The notes beneath the pieces were generated by a model. That model was not told the origin of the DNA. It was given only the letters and a program-made list of their open reading frames with translations, and made no database searches. Shown piece after piece: positions 21,425-28,526 of a stretch of 28,563 bases of DNA. Origin of the DNA: JBOGIF01 sp050742415 (GTDB lineage Bacteria; Actinomycetota; Acidimicrobiia; Acidimicrobiales; AC-14); NCBI GenBank assembly GCA_050742415.1, contig JBOGIF010000146.1, positions 1 to 28,563 on the forward strand, read 5' to 3'. Numbering within the stretch: position 1 is the first letter of the stretch; each line of letters starts with the position of its first letter. A program made the translations under genes and the position numbers.

Positions 21425-21894
21425 CACCCAGAGGAGCGAAGTTCCTGGTCCTGAGGGCGGGCGATCGAGGACGCCTGGAGCAGCGCCTCATCTGGCCCTC
21501 CCGGGATTGCCGGAGCGAACACGTAGCGGACCGAAGAAGAAGCAGACACCCGGACAGCCCAATGGCATCCCGCCGTGGCGGGCTCGATCGGCTCCGCCTG
21601 GATCGTCAAGTGCTGGTGGCGCCGGACATCGAGCACCATCGAGATGCGCTGCTCGGCGATCTGCTGCAAGGCGGCGGCGTCGAGAGAGACGTGCCCGGCT
21701 CGGTAGAAGTCGCGGTCCGACAGGGCGAGCGTGGCTGCGTCGTTGGCCGCCGCCGCGGTAGCGTCGGCCAGCTCCCGCTGAGCCAGGAAAGCGGCGGACA
21801 GGTCCACGGCGATGGCGGCGAGCACCAGCATCACCAGCACGGCGGCCGGGAACAGGAGCAGCACGCTCCCGCGCCCGTTGCGGTCAGACGCCAC
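21421..21894 (-). CDS. TadG-like pilus assembly protein
   Basis: The 157-residue product begins MASDRNGRGSVLLLFPAAVLVMLVLAAIAVDLSAAFLAQRELADATAAAANDAA. This is one N-terminal membrane helix followed by the RELADATAAAANDAA helix, characteristic of Tad pseudopilins of the TadE/TadG group, which usually locate to the membrane and help pilus assembly. The remainder is a small extracytoplasmic domain; TadG proteins in proteobacteria are much longer. The GTG start overlaps the upstream tadE-like gene by 11 bp. The predicted cleavage site lacks the usual Glu at +5. Confidence 0.75.
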   Translation of the reverse strand: MASDRNGRGSVLLLFPAAVLVMLVLAAIAVDLSAAFLAQRELADATAAAANDAATLALSDRDFYRAGHVSLDAAALQQIAEQRISMVLDVRRHQHLTIQAEPIEPATAGCHWAVRVSASSSVRYVFAPAIPGGPDEALLQASSIARPQDQELRSSGC

Positions 21895-22384
21895 TGCAGG
21901 CCGAGCCGGAGCCCGGGTCGCCAGGCGGCGAGGGCACGCCGTCGCGGTAGGGATCGACGACCTCTGCGTGGCGCGCCGAGGCTGTGAAGCCTTGGCCGTA
22001 GGACCGGCCGGCGCCGCCGACCCACGGCAGGAACACGGCCGGGAGGCGGTATGAGGCCTGGAAGCGCACCAACCGGCAACGGGAGAACCCGCCCTCGAGC
22101 ATTACCAGCTCGAGCCTCTCCGGGCGGCGACCGAAGCCGGCCATCGCCGCCCGGGCGGCGTCGTCGGCGAGAGTCGACGGGTCCGCGCCGGGGGTGGCCT
22201 CGACGTAGGCCCGGGTGGCCTCTCGGGCTGCGGCCGACACCGCCACCTTGGCGTCGACCACCGCCCAGGCGTTGGCCACGAGGAGTGTCGCCACCACGAA
22301 GGTCAGCACGCCGAACGGCAGTACCTCGATGCTCGCGACCTGGCCCGCCTCTCCCCGCTTTGGATTAGGCCGGGCGAGCCTCAC
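21884..22384 (-). CDS. TadE/TadF-like pseudopilin
   Basis: The 166-residue product has a basic N-terminus, EAGQVASIEVLPFGVLTFVVATLLVANAWAVVDAK as the single helix, then AVSAAAREATRAYVEA, the amphipathic helix usual in TadE-like proteins. An extracytoplasmic domain contains YRLPAVFLPWVG. A Glu is present near +6 after G-Q. The GTG start (22384) overlaps the previous stop as GTGA. It is one of three tandem TadE/TadG-class genes and is likely a minor pseudopilin of the pilus. Confidence 0.75.
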   Translation of the reverse strand: MRLARPNPKRGEAGQVASIEVLPFGVLTFVVATLLVANAWAVVDAKVAVSAAAREATRAYVEATPGADPSTLADDAARAAMAGFGRRPERLELVMLEGGFSRCRLVRFQASYRLPAVFLPWVGGAGRSYGQGFTASARHAEVVDPYRDGVPSPPGDPGSGSACSGV

Positions 22385-22779
22385 CGGAATCTCTCCACCC
22401 GCACGCGCACCGTCCGCTCCACGGCATCGAGGCCGGCAGCCCTCGAGAGCGCCGGTAGGACCTGCGGGGTGGCGGCGCGGACCCTCACCACGACGGAGTC
22501 GCCGTCGCTCTCATCCCAGTCGAAGCTGGCGGCCCGGCCGTAACGCCCCAGCAGCCGGCGCGCCTGTCCCTCGGCGTCGGCGACGGCCCCCTGATCTCCT
22601 GCCGAGGCCGCCACCCGCCGTGCCGCGTCGTAGGCGACTGCGCTCACGACCGAGGTGGCGTAGAGGCGCAGGAGCACCGAGACAGCAAAGAGCAACATGA
22701 CGATGAAGACCAGGAACCCGACCGAGGACGACACCGGCGAGCTGCCACGCTCACCGGTGCCACCCGCGCGAGACGTCAC
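22381..22779 (-). CDS. tadE: TadE-like pseudopilin
   Basis: The 132-residue product has a short basic N-terminus (MTSRAGGTGERG). One membrane helix follows (about 18-40, VGFLVFIVMLLFAVSVLLRLYA), then TSVVSAVAYDAARRVAASAGD and a small beta-rich domain. The helix followed by a V-YDAAR-AA segment is the TadE signature. TadE proteins are processed like pilins and assist pilus assembly. GTG 22779 is 4 bp after the pilin-like gene, and the stop is coupled to the next gene by GTGA. Confidence 0.75.
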   Translation of the reverse strand: MTSRAGGTGERGSSPVSSSVGFLVFIVMLLFAVSVLLRLYATSVVSAVAYDAARRVAASAGDQGAVADAEGQARRLLGRYGRAASFDWDESDGDSVVVRVRAATPQVLPALSRAAGLDAVERTVRVRVERFR

Positions 22780-22783
22780 CCGT

Positions 22784-23020
22784 CTACTGGCCGATCTGGG
22801 ATATCTGCTCGGCGGTCTGGCTGCTGGCGTTGGTCCACAGCTGCTTGAAGCCGACCCACATGAGCGCCCCGAGCGCCGCCATCACCATGACGGCGATTGC
22901 GGTCGATATCACCCCCTCGCCCGCCTCGTCGCGAGACGACGCCTGGTCCAGGGCGACGATGCTGCAGCGCAGCCATACATAGGCGGCCAGTGCCGGATCC
23001 GTTCTCAGATGCATGTTCAT
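22784..23020 (-). CDS. Small Flp-pilin-like protein
   Basis: The 78-residue product (72 if the second ATG, 23014, is used) contains DEAGEGVISTAIAVMVMAALGALMWVGFKQLW, then a polar tail of about 18 residues. A charged segment ending in Gly followed by a hydrophobic helix is the type IV prepilin pattern, and its size and place between tadC and tadE fit the Flp pilin. It lacks the Glu-Tyr pair at +5/+6 of classical Flp pilins, so the identification is by context. The AAAGGACGG ribosome binding site is the best in the operon and fits ATG 23014 better (9-nt spacing) than ATG 23020 (3 nt). It may be the main pilin. Confidence 0.62.
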   Translation of the reverse strand: MNMHLRTDPALAAYVWLRCSIVALDQASSRDEAGEGVISTAIAVMVMAALGALMWVGFKQLWTNASSQTAEQISQIGQ

Positions 23021-23036
23021 CCGTCCTTTCAGCTGT

Positions 23037-23050
23037 CCGCCGGACGGCGG
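23037..23050 (-). promoter_or_regulatory. GC hairpin before the pilin-like gene
   Basis: CCGCC (23037-23041) and GGCGG (23046-23050) form a stem with a 4-nt loop in the 40-bp gap between tadC and the pilin-like gene, just upstream of its strong ribosome binding site. This is the only real gap inside the pilus gene run, and such a hairpin could protect or terminate mRNA at this point. Confidence 0.4.
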
Positions 23051-23060
23051 CAGTCGGTGG

Positions 23061-23942
23061 TCAGGGGGAGGAGTAGAGGCGCAGCGCCTCGAGGAACGGC
23101 ACCACCAGAAAAGCCACGCCCGGCACGAGTGCGGCGACCGTCACCGGGATCCACACCTGCTGGGCCCGGCGCTCGGCCGTCTCCACCAGCTGGCGCTGGA
23201 GGTCCTTGCGGATGCCGCGGGCCTCGGTCGCCAACAGGCGGCCGAGATCTGCAGCCTCGCGGTTGAGCGCCAGCACGGGAAGCAACCGGTCGAGGGCCGG
23301 GACGTCGGCGATCTCCGCCCACTCGCGGAGGGCCTCCGCCTCGGAGAGGCCCTGGCGCACCCGGCTGCACACTCGGGCCAGGTCATGGGCCACGCTGCCG
23401 TACCCACGCTCGGCCAGGCGCCCCAGGCCGGCGCCCAGCGAGAAGCCTGCCGACAGCAACATGGCCAACTGCTCGGCGACGACGGGAAGTTCCAGCACCA
23501 GCTGCTCTCGCCACTGGTCGGAAGCTGCCTTGAGCCGCCGGTCGACCGCTCCGAATGCCACGAAGGGTGAGGCCAGCACGACGAACGCGCCCAACATTGG
23601 TGGGGGTCGCGTCACGCCGACGACGACAAGAGCGCCGGCCAGCGCGGCCAGGCTCCAGCCGAGCTGGCGCATCCGGAAGTCGTTGGCGTCGAGCGGGAGG
23701 TGGAGCCGCTCGAGGCGGACGTGCACCGGGTCTCGGGCCTGGACGAACGGGTGCAGGGCGCGCGACAGCCGGTCCCCGGCGCCGGAGAGCACCGACTGGC
23801 GGGGCGGTCGTTCCGTGCCACCGGCTGTGTAGGGACGCAGCCGCTCGCTCAGGTTCGGCCTGGAGAACCACCGGGCCCGGCCCAGCAGCAGGGTTGCGCC
23901 GGCCCAGAGCAACAAGGCCCAGCCGATCGACGAGCTAGCCAC
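23061..23942 (-). CDS. tadC: Tad pilus inner-membrane platform protein TadC
   Basis: The 293-residue T2SSF/GspF-type protein has an N-terminal helix (about 7-21), two helices around 92-125 and a pair near the C-terminus (WIPVTVAALVPGVAFLVVPFLEAL). Between them lies the cytoplasmic GspF helical domain, with ELPVVAEQLAMLLSAGFSLGAGLGRLAERGYG and LNREAADLGRLLATEARGIRKDLQRQLVETAERRAQQ. TadB and TadC together form the platform that the CpaF motor acts on. Start GTG 23942 overlaps the tadB stop by 8 bp. Confidence 0.88.
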   Translation of the reverse strand: MASSSIGWALLLWAGATLLLGRARWFSRPNLSERLRPYTAGGTERPPRQSVLSGAGDRLSRALHPFVQARDPVHVRLERLHLPLDANDFRMRQLGWSLAALAGALVVVGVTRPPPMLGAFVVLASPFVAFGAVDRRLKAASDQWREQLVLELPVVAEQLAMLLSAGFSLGAGLGRLAERGYGSVAHDLARVCSRVRQGLSEAEALREWAEIADVPALDRLLPVLALNREAADLGRLLATEARGIRKDLQRQLVETAERRAQQVWIPVTVAALVPGVAFLVVPFLEALRLYSSP

Positions 23943-24834
23943 TGAAGACCCGTAGCTCCTCGGGCAGACGCATGATCCGCCCCGCCCACGCCCAGCACGC
24001 CGCCACCAGGCCCACGCCCAGGAGCGCCACCAGCTGCCCGGTGGGGCTGCGGTAGGCGGCTCTCCCGTTGCCGATGGCCAGCCCGGACAAGGCCATACCG
24101 AACGGGACGAGGAGGACGAACCGCCTGGCGAACCTCACGCCGGCCTGCTTGGCCCAGGCGTCCTTGCGGCCCTGTAGGTCGGCCCGGCGGTCCTCGACGA
24201 GGGCCGCCAGCCGGCTGGCAACGTCGGTACCGCCGACCTCGTGGGCGACTACGAGCGTTTCGCACGCGGCATCGGCCGTGGGGTCGGCGAGCGCGGCCTT
24301 CAGGACCGTGAGGCTGGCACCGAAGTCGGTGGAGACCCGCCAGTGCCGCTGGGCCGCAGCGAACGCCGGCCGCATCTCCGGACCACTGCCGTCACCAACT
24401 TCGAAGAGCGCCTGGGGGATCGACCTCCCGAGCGAGCCCGCCAGCAGGGCCACCTCTTCGAGCATGCGTGGCCACGACTCCAGCGCCCGCCGCCGGCGAT
24501 CCGCGTGGCGAGCCCGCAGGGCACCGGCGGGGAAGGTGCCGGCGAAGGCGCCGACTGCAAGCGCTGGCAGCAGCGCTCCGAAGAGGGCGAAGGTGGTGCC
24601 GGCGCTCGTTAGAACGACCGATGCCATGACCAGTGCGAAAGCCGGGACCCCGATGCCCTCGAGCCCGGCACCGTCCAGCCATCCTCGGGCCCGGGAGCCG
24701 AATTGGCCCTTCTTGGCACCGGCCGTACGCGGGCTCAGGGCGAGGCCCCGCCATCCGAACAATGTGGCCGTGACGATCATGAAGACGCCGTAGGCGCCCG
24801 CTCCCGCGATCAGCACAGGCACGAGGGAGGTCAC
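23935..24834 (-). CDS. tadB: Tad pilus inner-membrane platform protein TadB
   Basis: The 299-residue product has helices near the N-terminus (LVPVLIAGAGAYGVFMIVTATLFG), in the middle (FALVMASVVLTSAGTTFALFGALLPALAVGAFAG) and at the C-terminus. The central T2SSF domain has SWPRMLEEVALLAGSLGRSIPQALFEVG and CETLVVAHEVGGTDVASRLAALVEDRRADLQGRKDAWAKQAG. The open frame extends to 25128, but I place the start at GTG 24834, which forms a GTGA overlap with the cpaF stop and begins directly at the first membrane helix. It partners TadC and the CpaF ATPase. Confidence 0.88.
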   Translation of the reverse strand: MTSLVPVLIAGAGAYGVFMIVTATLFGWRGLALSPRTAGAKKGQFGSRARGWLDGAGLEGIGVPAFALVMASVVLTSAGTTFALFGALLPALAVGAFAGTFPAGALRARHADRRRRALESWPRMLEEVALLAGSLGRSIPQALFEVGDGSGPEMRPAFAAAQRHWRVSTDFGASLTVLKAALADPTADAACETLVVAHEVGGTDVASRLAALVEDRRADLQGRKDAWAKQAGVRFARRFVLLVPFGMALSGLAIGNGRAAYRSPTGQLVALLGVGLVAACWAWAGRIMRLPEELRVFSG

Positions 24835-26129
24835 GAGCCGAGGAGCTGGCGGACGTCGTAGCCCGATTCCTCGATCGCTCGCGCCGCCCGAATTGGCAGG
24901 TTCCCCGTCCAGGTCAGCGGCGAATGGGGTCGCGGCCGCTTGAACACCTCGGTGACCGTGAACTGAGTCGACTGCGGTGAGGCCTGGCTGTCCTCTACTG
25001 CCAGGACTTCCGTCACCCGCACGACGCCCCCAGCCCGAGAGCAGTGGACGACCAGGTCGACGGCTTCGCCTACGAGGGAGTTGAGTGCCGCCATCGGCAG
25101 CTCGCTCGACGTGTCGGCGAGCTGGCACAGGAACCGGAGGCGGGTCAGCGCTTGCCGGGCCGATCCGGCGTGGATGGTGGTGAACCCCTTGACACCGGAC
25201 GAGAGCGTCAGCAGCAAGGCGAGGGCCTCCCGGTCCCGCACCTCCCCGACGATGGCGATGTCGGGCGCCATGCGCAGGAAGCCGGCGACCAGCCGGCGCA
25301 GGTCGACCTCGGGGCGATCAGGCCGGGCTGGACGGGTCTGCATCGCTGCGACATTTGGAAGATCAAGCTGAAGCTCGAACACCTCCTCGGCCACCACCAC
25401 CCGCAGGCCGGGGTCGAGCTCTGCCGCGCAGCAGGTGAGCATCGTGGTCTTCCCGGACCCTGGACTGCCGGCGAACACGGTAGAGAGGCGGGCCCGCATG
25501 CAGGCGCGCAGGAAGGCCGCCACCGGGGCGTCGACCATGCCGAGACGGACGAGGTCGTCCAGGCGTCGGTTCGGCAGACCGGTGAACTTGCGGATGTTGA
25601 CGAGCACGTGGCCGTCGCGGCCGACGTCGCCGTGGACGATGTGGATTCGCGCCCCGTTTTCGAGCTGGGCGTCCTGGAGGCCTTCGGCGGCGTCGAGCTT
25701 GCGATGGGCCCCGGCGGCGTCGTCGAGGATCTTGGTCAGGGTCCTCAGCACGTGCTCGTCGTCGTGGAAGACCTCGCCGTGGTACCCGCTGGCCCCCGAG
25801 TGACGGCGGACGAAGATCGAGTCCGGACCGTTGACCATGACCTCCCAGACGTCGTCGTCGGCGATCAAGGGGTCGAGGGGCCCATAGCCGGCCAGGTTCC
25901 GAAGGGCCCTTTCGGCCACGACGTCCGAATCGGCGAGGTCGAACGACCGGTGCCCTCGGCGGTAGCCGTCGGACCAGGCCTGCACCTCGTCGTCGATGAG
26001 CTGGCGGAGCCGGGCCCGGCCATCGGCGGCCGCCATGTCGAGGGAGATCTCCTTGGCCCGCCGCTGCACGCGTCGCTCGATCTCGCAGAGCGGGGAGGGC
26101 GTGGCTTGAGCGGAAAGGTCGCTGTTCAT
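24831..26129 (-). CDS. cpaF: Tad pilus assembly ATPase CpaF/TadA
   Basis: This hexameric motor ATPase of the GspE/VirB11 superfamily powers pilus assembly and probably retraction. The 432-residue protein has an N-terminal helical region and GPLDPLIADDDVWEVMVNG typical of CpaF. Walker A is GSPGSGKTT (221-229), the Asp-box region VVVAEEVFELQLDLPN, the Walker B region DIAIVGEVRDREAL (290-303), and the His-box TTIHAGSARQALTRLRFL (318-335). All catalytic motifs are intact. ATG 26129 overlaps the cpaE stop as ATGA; the 18-residue-longer frame is less likely. cpaF is followed by tadB through a GTGA overlap. Confidence 0.95.
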   Translation of the reverse strand: MNSDLSAQATPSPLCEIERRVQRRAKEISLDMAAADGRARLRQLIDDEVQAWSDGYRRGHRSFDLADSDVVAERALRNLAGYGPLDPLIADDDVWEVMVNGPDSIFVRRHSGASGYHGEVFHDDEHVLRTLTKILDDAAGAHRKLDAAEGLQDAQLENGARIHIVHGDVGRDGHVLVNIRKFTGLPNRRLDDLVRLGMVDAPVAAFLRACMRARLSTVFAGSPGSGKTTMLTCCAAELDPGLRVVVAEEVFELQLDLPNVAAMQTRPARPDRPEVDLRRLVAGFLRMAPDIAIVGEVRDREALALLLTLSSGVKGFTTIHAGSARQALTRLRFLCQLADTSSELPMAALNSLVGEAVDLVVHCSRAGGVVRVTEVLAVEDSQASPQSTQFTVTEVFKRPRPHSPLTWTGNLPIRAARAIEESGYDVRQLLGS

Positions 26130-27430
26130 GCCTGGTCGGCCCAGGCGCCGAGCGAGCCCGGGCGAATCTGCTCTGGCTGGCAAGGCACGGAACCCGGTGG
26201 CTGATCGGGCACCCGCCGCATGAGGGCCCCTAGAGCGCCGACCAGGAGGGAGCCGAGCTCGCCCGGGAGCGGGCTGCCTTCGAGAGTGTGCCTCTCGATC
26301 TCTCGCTCGGGGAGGAAGACGAGCCCGCCGGGAACGCCCGACAGGGTCGCTGAGCCCAACTCCGCGACGGTCGCGGCAAGGCGGGCTCGAGACCGCGGTG
26401 ACCGCGGAGTGCGGTTAAGGACGGGCAGGACCCGTTCGGGCGCCACCCCGAACGCGGCCAGGTCCCCCATCACCCGTACCAGCGAGTGGATGCCTTTGAC
26501 CGACGGAAGGCCCACCACCACGACGGCGTCGGCCCGGACGATGGCGGTACGGGCCATCACGTTGCGCTCCTCCACCTCGATCGATCCGCCGACGTCCTCA
26601 CCCTCGAGGTCGGCGTCCACGTCGCAAACCGTCACTGCGTAGGTCGCCTGTAGCGAGTCGAACGCCGCCTCGAAGGATCGAGGCCGAAGGGCCGGCCAGA
26701 ACCGGGAGCGGGGCAGGCCGAGAAGGAGGTGGTAACCGTGATCGACGGCGTCGAAGGCCAGGGCGCGCACCGCCTCGGGTGCCAGCCGACCCAGGCGGTG
26801 GGCCTGCACCAGCTCCTGCACACCGGGCACCACGTCGTCGCAGCGGTGGAGCATCCCCTGCTCGGCGTTCAGGCGCAGGTCGGCCAGCACTACCTGGCGA
26901 ACCTGGCCGTCCCCGGCTGCATCCTGACCGAGCGCCTGGGCCAACGCCATGGCGGCGGTGGACGCGCCCGTTCCCCCCGGTCCGGTCACGGCGACGACCG
27001 ATCCCCTCCAAGTCGTCGGCGGCGGGCGCGACGTGAACGCGTCGGGGTCGAGCGCAGGCTGGTTGACGGGCGATGCCGCGGAGGCGAGGGCCGACAGCAG
27101 GTCGTCGCGGCCGAAGTCGGATGGCAACACCCGGGCCGCCCCGAGAGCGAGCCAATCCCGATCGGTGTCCGTGTCGACCACCAGCACGGCGCAGCCCGCC
27201 GAACCGGCGGCTGTGCAGAGGTCGCGGTCCACGCCGGGGAGGCCGGCGTCGGCCACGAGGGCGGAGAACCGGCGGCCCGAGGCAAGCCGGGCCCGCACCT
27301 CCTCGGCCGAGACGCACTTGACGAACTCGGCCGGCAGGGCGCCGCTGGTAGCCCACGCGCCTACGGATCGGAACCACCCCGCTCGCGCCCCGGCCAAGCC
27401 CAGGACCACGAACCGGTGGCCGTCGGTCAT
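26126..27430 (-). CDS. cpaE: CpaE/TadZ-like pilus localisation protein with altered P-loop
   Basis: The 434-residue product has an N-terminal receiver-like domain (about 5-118, FSALVADAGLPGVDRDL) and a MinD/ParA-like domain (about 142-400). TadZ/CpaE proteins position the Tad apparatus in the cell. The P-loop reads GPGGTGAST (150-158), whereas the family consensus is GKGGVGKST; both lysines are replaced. Other ParA-like segments are present: VVLADLRLNAEQGMLH, YAVTVCDVDAD and AVVVVGLPSVKGIHSLVRV. ATP hydrolysis is therefore doubtful and a scaffold role is likely. I recall the same altered loop in homologues from related actinobacteria, which would make it a clade feature. Its ATG overlaps the cpaB stop as ATGA. 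Confidence 0.85.
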   Translation of the reverse strand: MTDGHRFVVLGLAGARAGWFRSVGAWATSGALPAEFVKCVSAEEVRARLASGRRFSALVADAGLPGVDRDLCTAAGSAGCAVLVVDTDTDRDWLALGAARVLPSDFGRDDLLSALASAASPVNQPALDPDAFTSRPPPTTWRGSVVAVTGPGGTGASTAAMALAQALGQDAAGDGQVRQVVLADLRLNAEQGMLHRCDDVVPGVQELVQAHRLGRLAPEAVRALAFDAVDHGYHLLLGLPRSRFWPALRPRSFEAAFDSLQATYAVTVCDVDADLEGEDVGGSIEVEERNVMARTAIVRADAVVVVGLPSVKGIHSLVRVMGDLAAFGVAPERVLPVLNRTPRSPRSRARLAATVAELGSATLSGVPGGLVFLPEREIERHTLEGSPLPGELGSLLVGALGALMRRVPDQPPGSVPCQPEQIRPGSLGAWADQA

Positions 27431-28206
27431 CGGCCATCCTCTTTCTCGACGGGCCGGTAGACATCGTCCTCGCCGCTGGCCGGCCCAGCGCCCGGCGCTC
27501 GCACGACCGTGACCTTTCCAAGGGCGGTTGCGTGAGCAAGGGCCAGAGCCTCGGACGAGGTCTCCAGCGCCACCGTGACGACGGTCGGCCCGTCGGCCAT
27601 CCCGCCGCGCGACCGATCGAGCGAGACGACCCGTGCCCGCCGGACGACGGCGGTGGTGAACGCATCGGCCCCGGTCCCGTAGGTGGCGAGGATGTCGACC
27701 CGCTCGTTGGCGGCCAGGCCGGGGCCGATCCGGCCTCGCTCCACCGTGAACGACTCCTCGCGAGCGGGCGCCTCGGCCGAGCCACGCACGACGGCGCCTG
27801 CCTGGACGAGCTCGCCGGGTGAGAGCGGCGCCAGGGCGATCGAGCCAACCAGGGCCGCCTCCCGGCTGAACGTACGGGTGCGAAGCAAGGGCGAGAGTTG
27901 AAGCCGGGCAGACGTGAGGTCGGCCGACTGCAGACGGGTCCCAGCGACGATTGGCCGCTTGGCGACCACGTACGACTCGCCCGAGCTGCTCCCGCGGGTG
28001 GCGGTGGCGAAGAGCCCGACGAGGGCGGTAGCGACCAGTAGTCCGCCGAGCATCGCCCGGCCACCCGGCCCGCCCGCTCGACGCCGAAGCGGAAAGGGCC
28101 CACGTTGGGGACCGGTCGCGCTGTGGTCTGCGTCGCCGGGCCCCTGCCCTAACCGACCATGCCCGTTCCAGGGCGCGTAAGCCCTGCTGGCGCCGCCGTT
28201 CGCCAT
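27427..28206 (-). CDS. cpaB: CpaB/RcpC-like pilus assembly protein (SAF domain)
   Basis: The 259-residue product has a basic, Gly/Pro-rich cytoplasmic N-terminus and one membrane helix (about 51-70). A SAF domain follows (about 78-140, SYVVAKRPIVAGTRLQSADLTSARLQLSPL and LVGSIALAPLSPGELVQAGAV), then a beta-rich extracytoplasmic region with RVDILATYGTG. CpaB/RcpC is an accessory protein of Tad pilus assembly. It is the first gene of the operon. ATG 28206 is preceded by GGAAGGAAG as a ribosome binding site. The stop overlaps cpaE as ATGA. Confidence 0.88.
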   Translation of the reverse strand: MANGGASRAYAPWNGHGRLGQGPGDADHSATGPQRGPFPLRRRAGGPGGRAMLGGLLVATALVGLFATATRGSSSGESYVVAKRPIVAGTRLQSADLTSARLQLSPLLRTRTFSREAALVGSIALAPLSPGELVQAGAVVRGSAEAPAREESFTVERGRIGPGLAANERVDILATYGTGADAFTTAVVRRARVVSLDRSRGGMADGPTVVTVALETSSEALALAHATALGKVTVVRAPGAGPASGEDDVYRPVEKEDGR

Positions 28207-28218
28207 GTGCTTCCTTCC

Positions 28219-28263
28219 GTCGTCAGGAGGGGGATCGCCTTAGTAGCCCAAGCCCCTGACGAC
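28219..28263 (-). promoter_or_regulatory. Leader hairpin of the Tad pilus operon
   Basis: GTCGTCAGG (28219-28227) and CCTGACGAC (28255-28263) form a 9-bp inverted repeat with a 27-nt loop; an inner G-run and C-run could extend it with a bulge. The predicted transcript start is near 28260, so at least six of the nine pairs would lie in the mRNA leader, ending just before the cpaB ribosome binding site. Function is unknown; it does not match a riboswitch class I recognise. Confidence 0.5.
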
Positions 28264-28266
28264 AGG

Positions 28267-28295
28267 AGAGTACGGACGGTCAGCGGAGCTGACAA
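28267..28295 (-). promoter_or_regulatory. Promoter of the Tad pilus operon with embedded dyad
   Basis: On the minus strand TTGTCA (28290-28295), a 17-bp spacer and TACTCT (28267-28272) form a housekeeping-type promoter. GTCAGC-GGA-GCTGAC (28279-28293), a perfect 6-bp dyad, overlaps the -35 box and spacer, a good position for a repressor. An AT-rich tract (28308-28315) upstream could act as an UP-like element. Confidence 0.65.
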
Positions 28296-28349
28296 GAGGT
28301 CTACGAGATAAATTTCAGTGCGACGGTGTCAGCGCCGATCCGGGCATGG

Positions 28350-28526
28350 TCAGCGAACGGCGGCGGTTGCCATTCCTTCGGCCTCGGCCGCGCTGAGTAG
28401 AGCGGCGTCCCCCGCCACGACGACGAGGTCCGGGTCACGGAGACGATCGGCCGCGGCCAGATGCACCGCGTCGTAGCCGCGGAGGAGCAACGGCACGACG
28501 GCCGATGTGTCGAAGTAGGCGATCAC
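28350..28526 (-). pseudogene. VapC-like PIN toxin with internal deletion
   Basis: A 58-codon frame starts at GTG 28526 and ends with TGA at 28350. Its first 14 residues (VIAYFDTSAVVPLL) are the standard VapC N-terminus with the first catalytic Asp. The next residues, LRGYDAVHLAAADRL and DLVVVAGDAALLSAAEAEGMATA, are the standard VapC C-terminus with the later acidic residues. Family members are about 130-140 residues, so roughly 75-80 central residues, including the conserved Glu, are missing. The reading frame is kept across the join. VapC toxins are RNases; this version is probably inactive. It is coupled to an upstream VapB-like gene by a GTGA overlap. Confidence 0.75.

Noticed and set aside
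24835..25128. Longer tadB frame starting inside cpaF
   Set aside because: The extension is a shadow of cpaF; the GTGA overlap at 24834 gives a natural start.
19283..28206. RcpA-type secretin or prepilin peptidase in the Tad operon
   Set aside because: No matching product in any frame; a secretin is not expected in an organism without an outer membrane, and the peptidase must be elsewhere.
28207..28266. Riboswitch in the cpaB leader
   Set aside because: There is a hairpin, but no conserved core of a class I can recognise; reported only as a leader hairpin.
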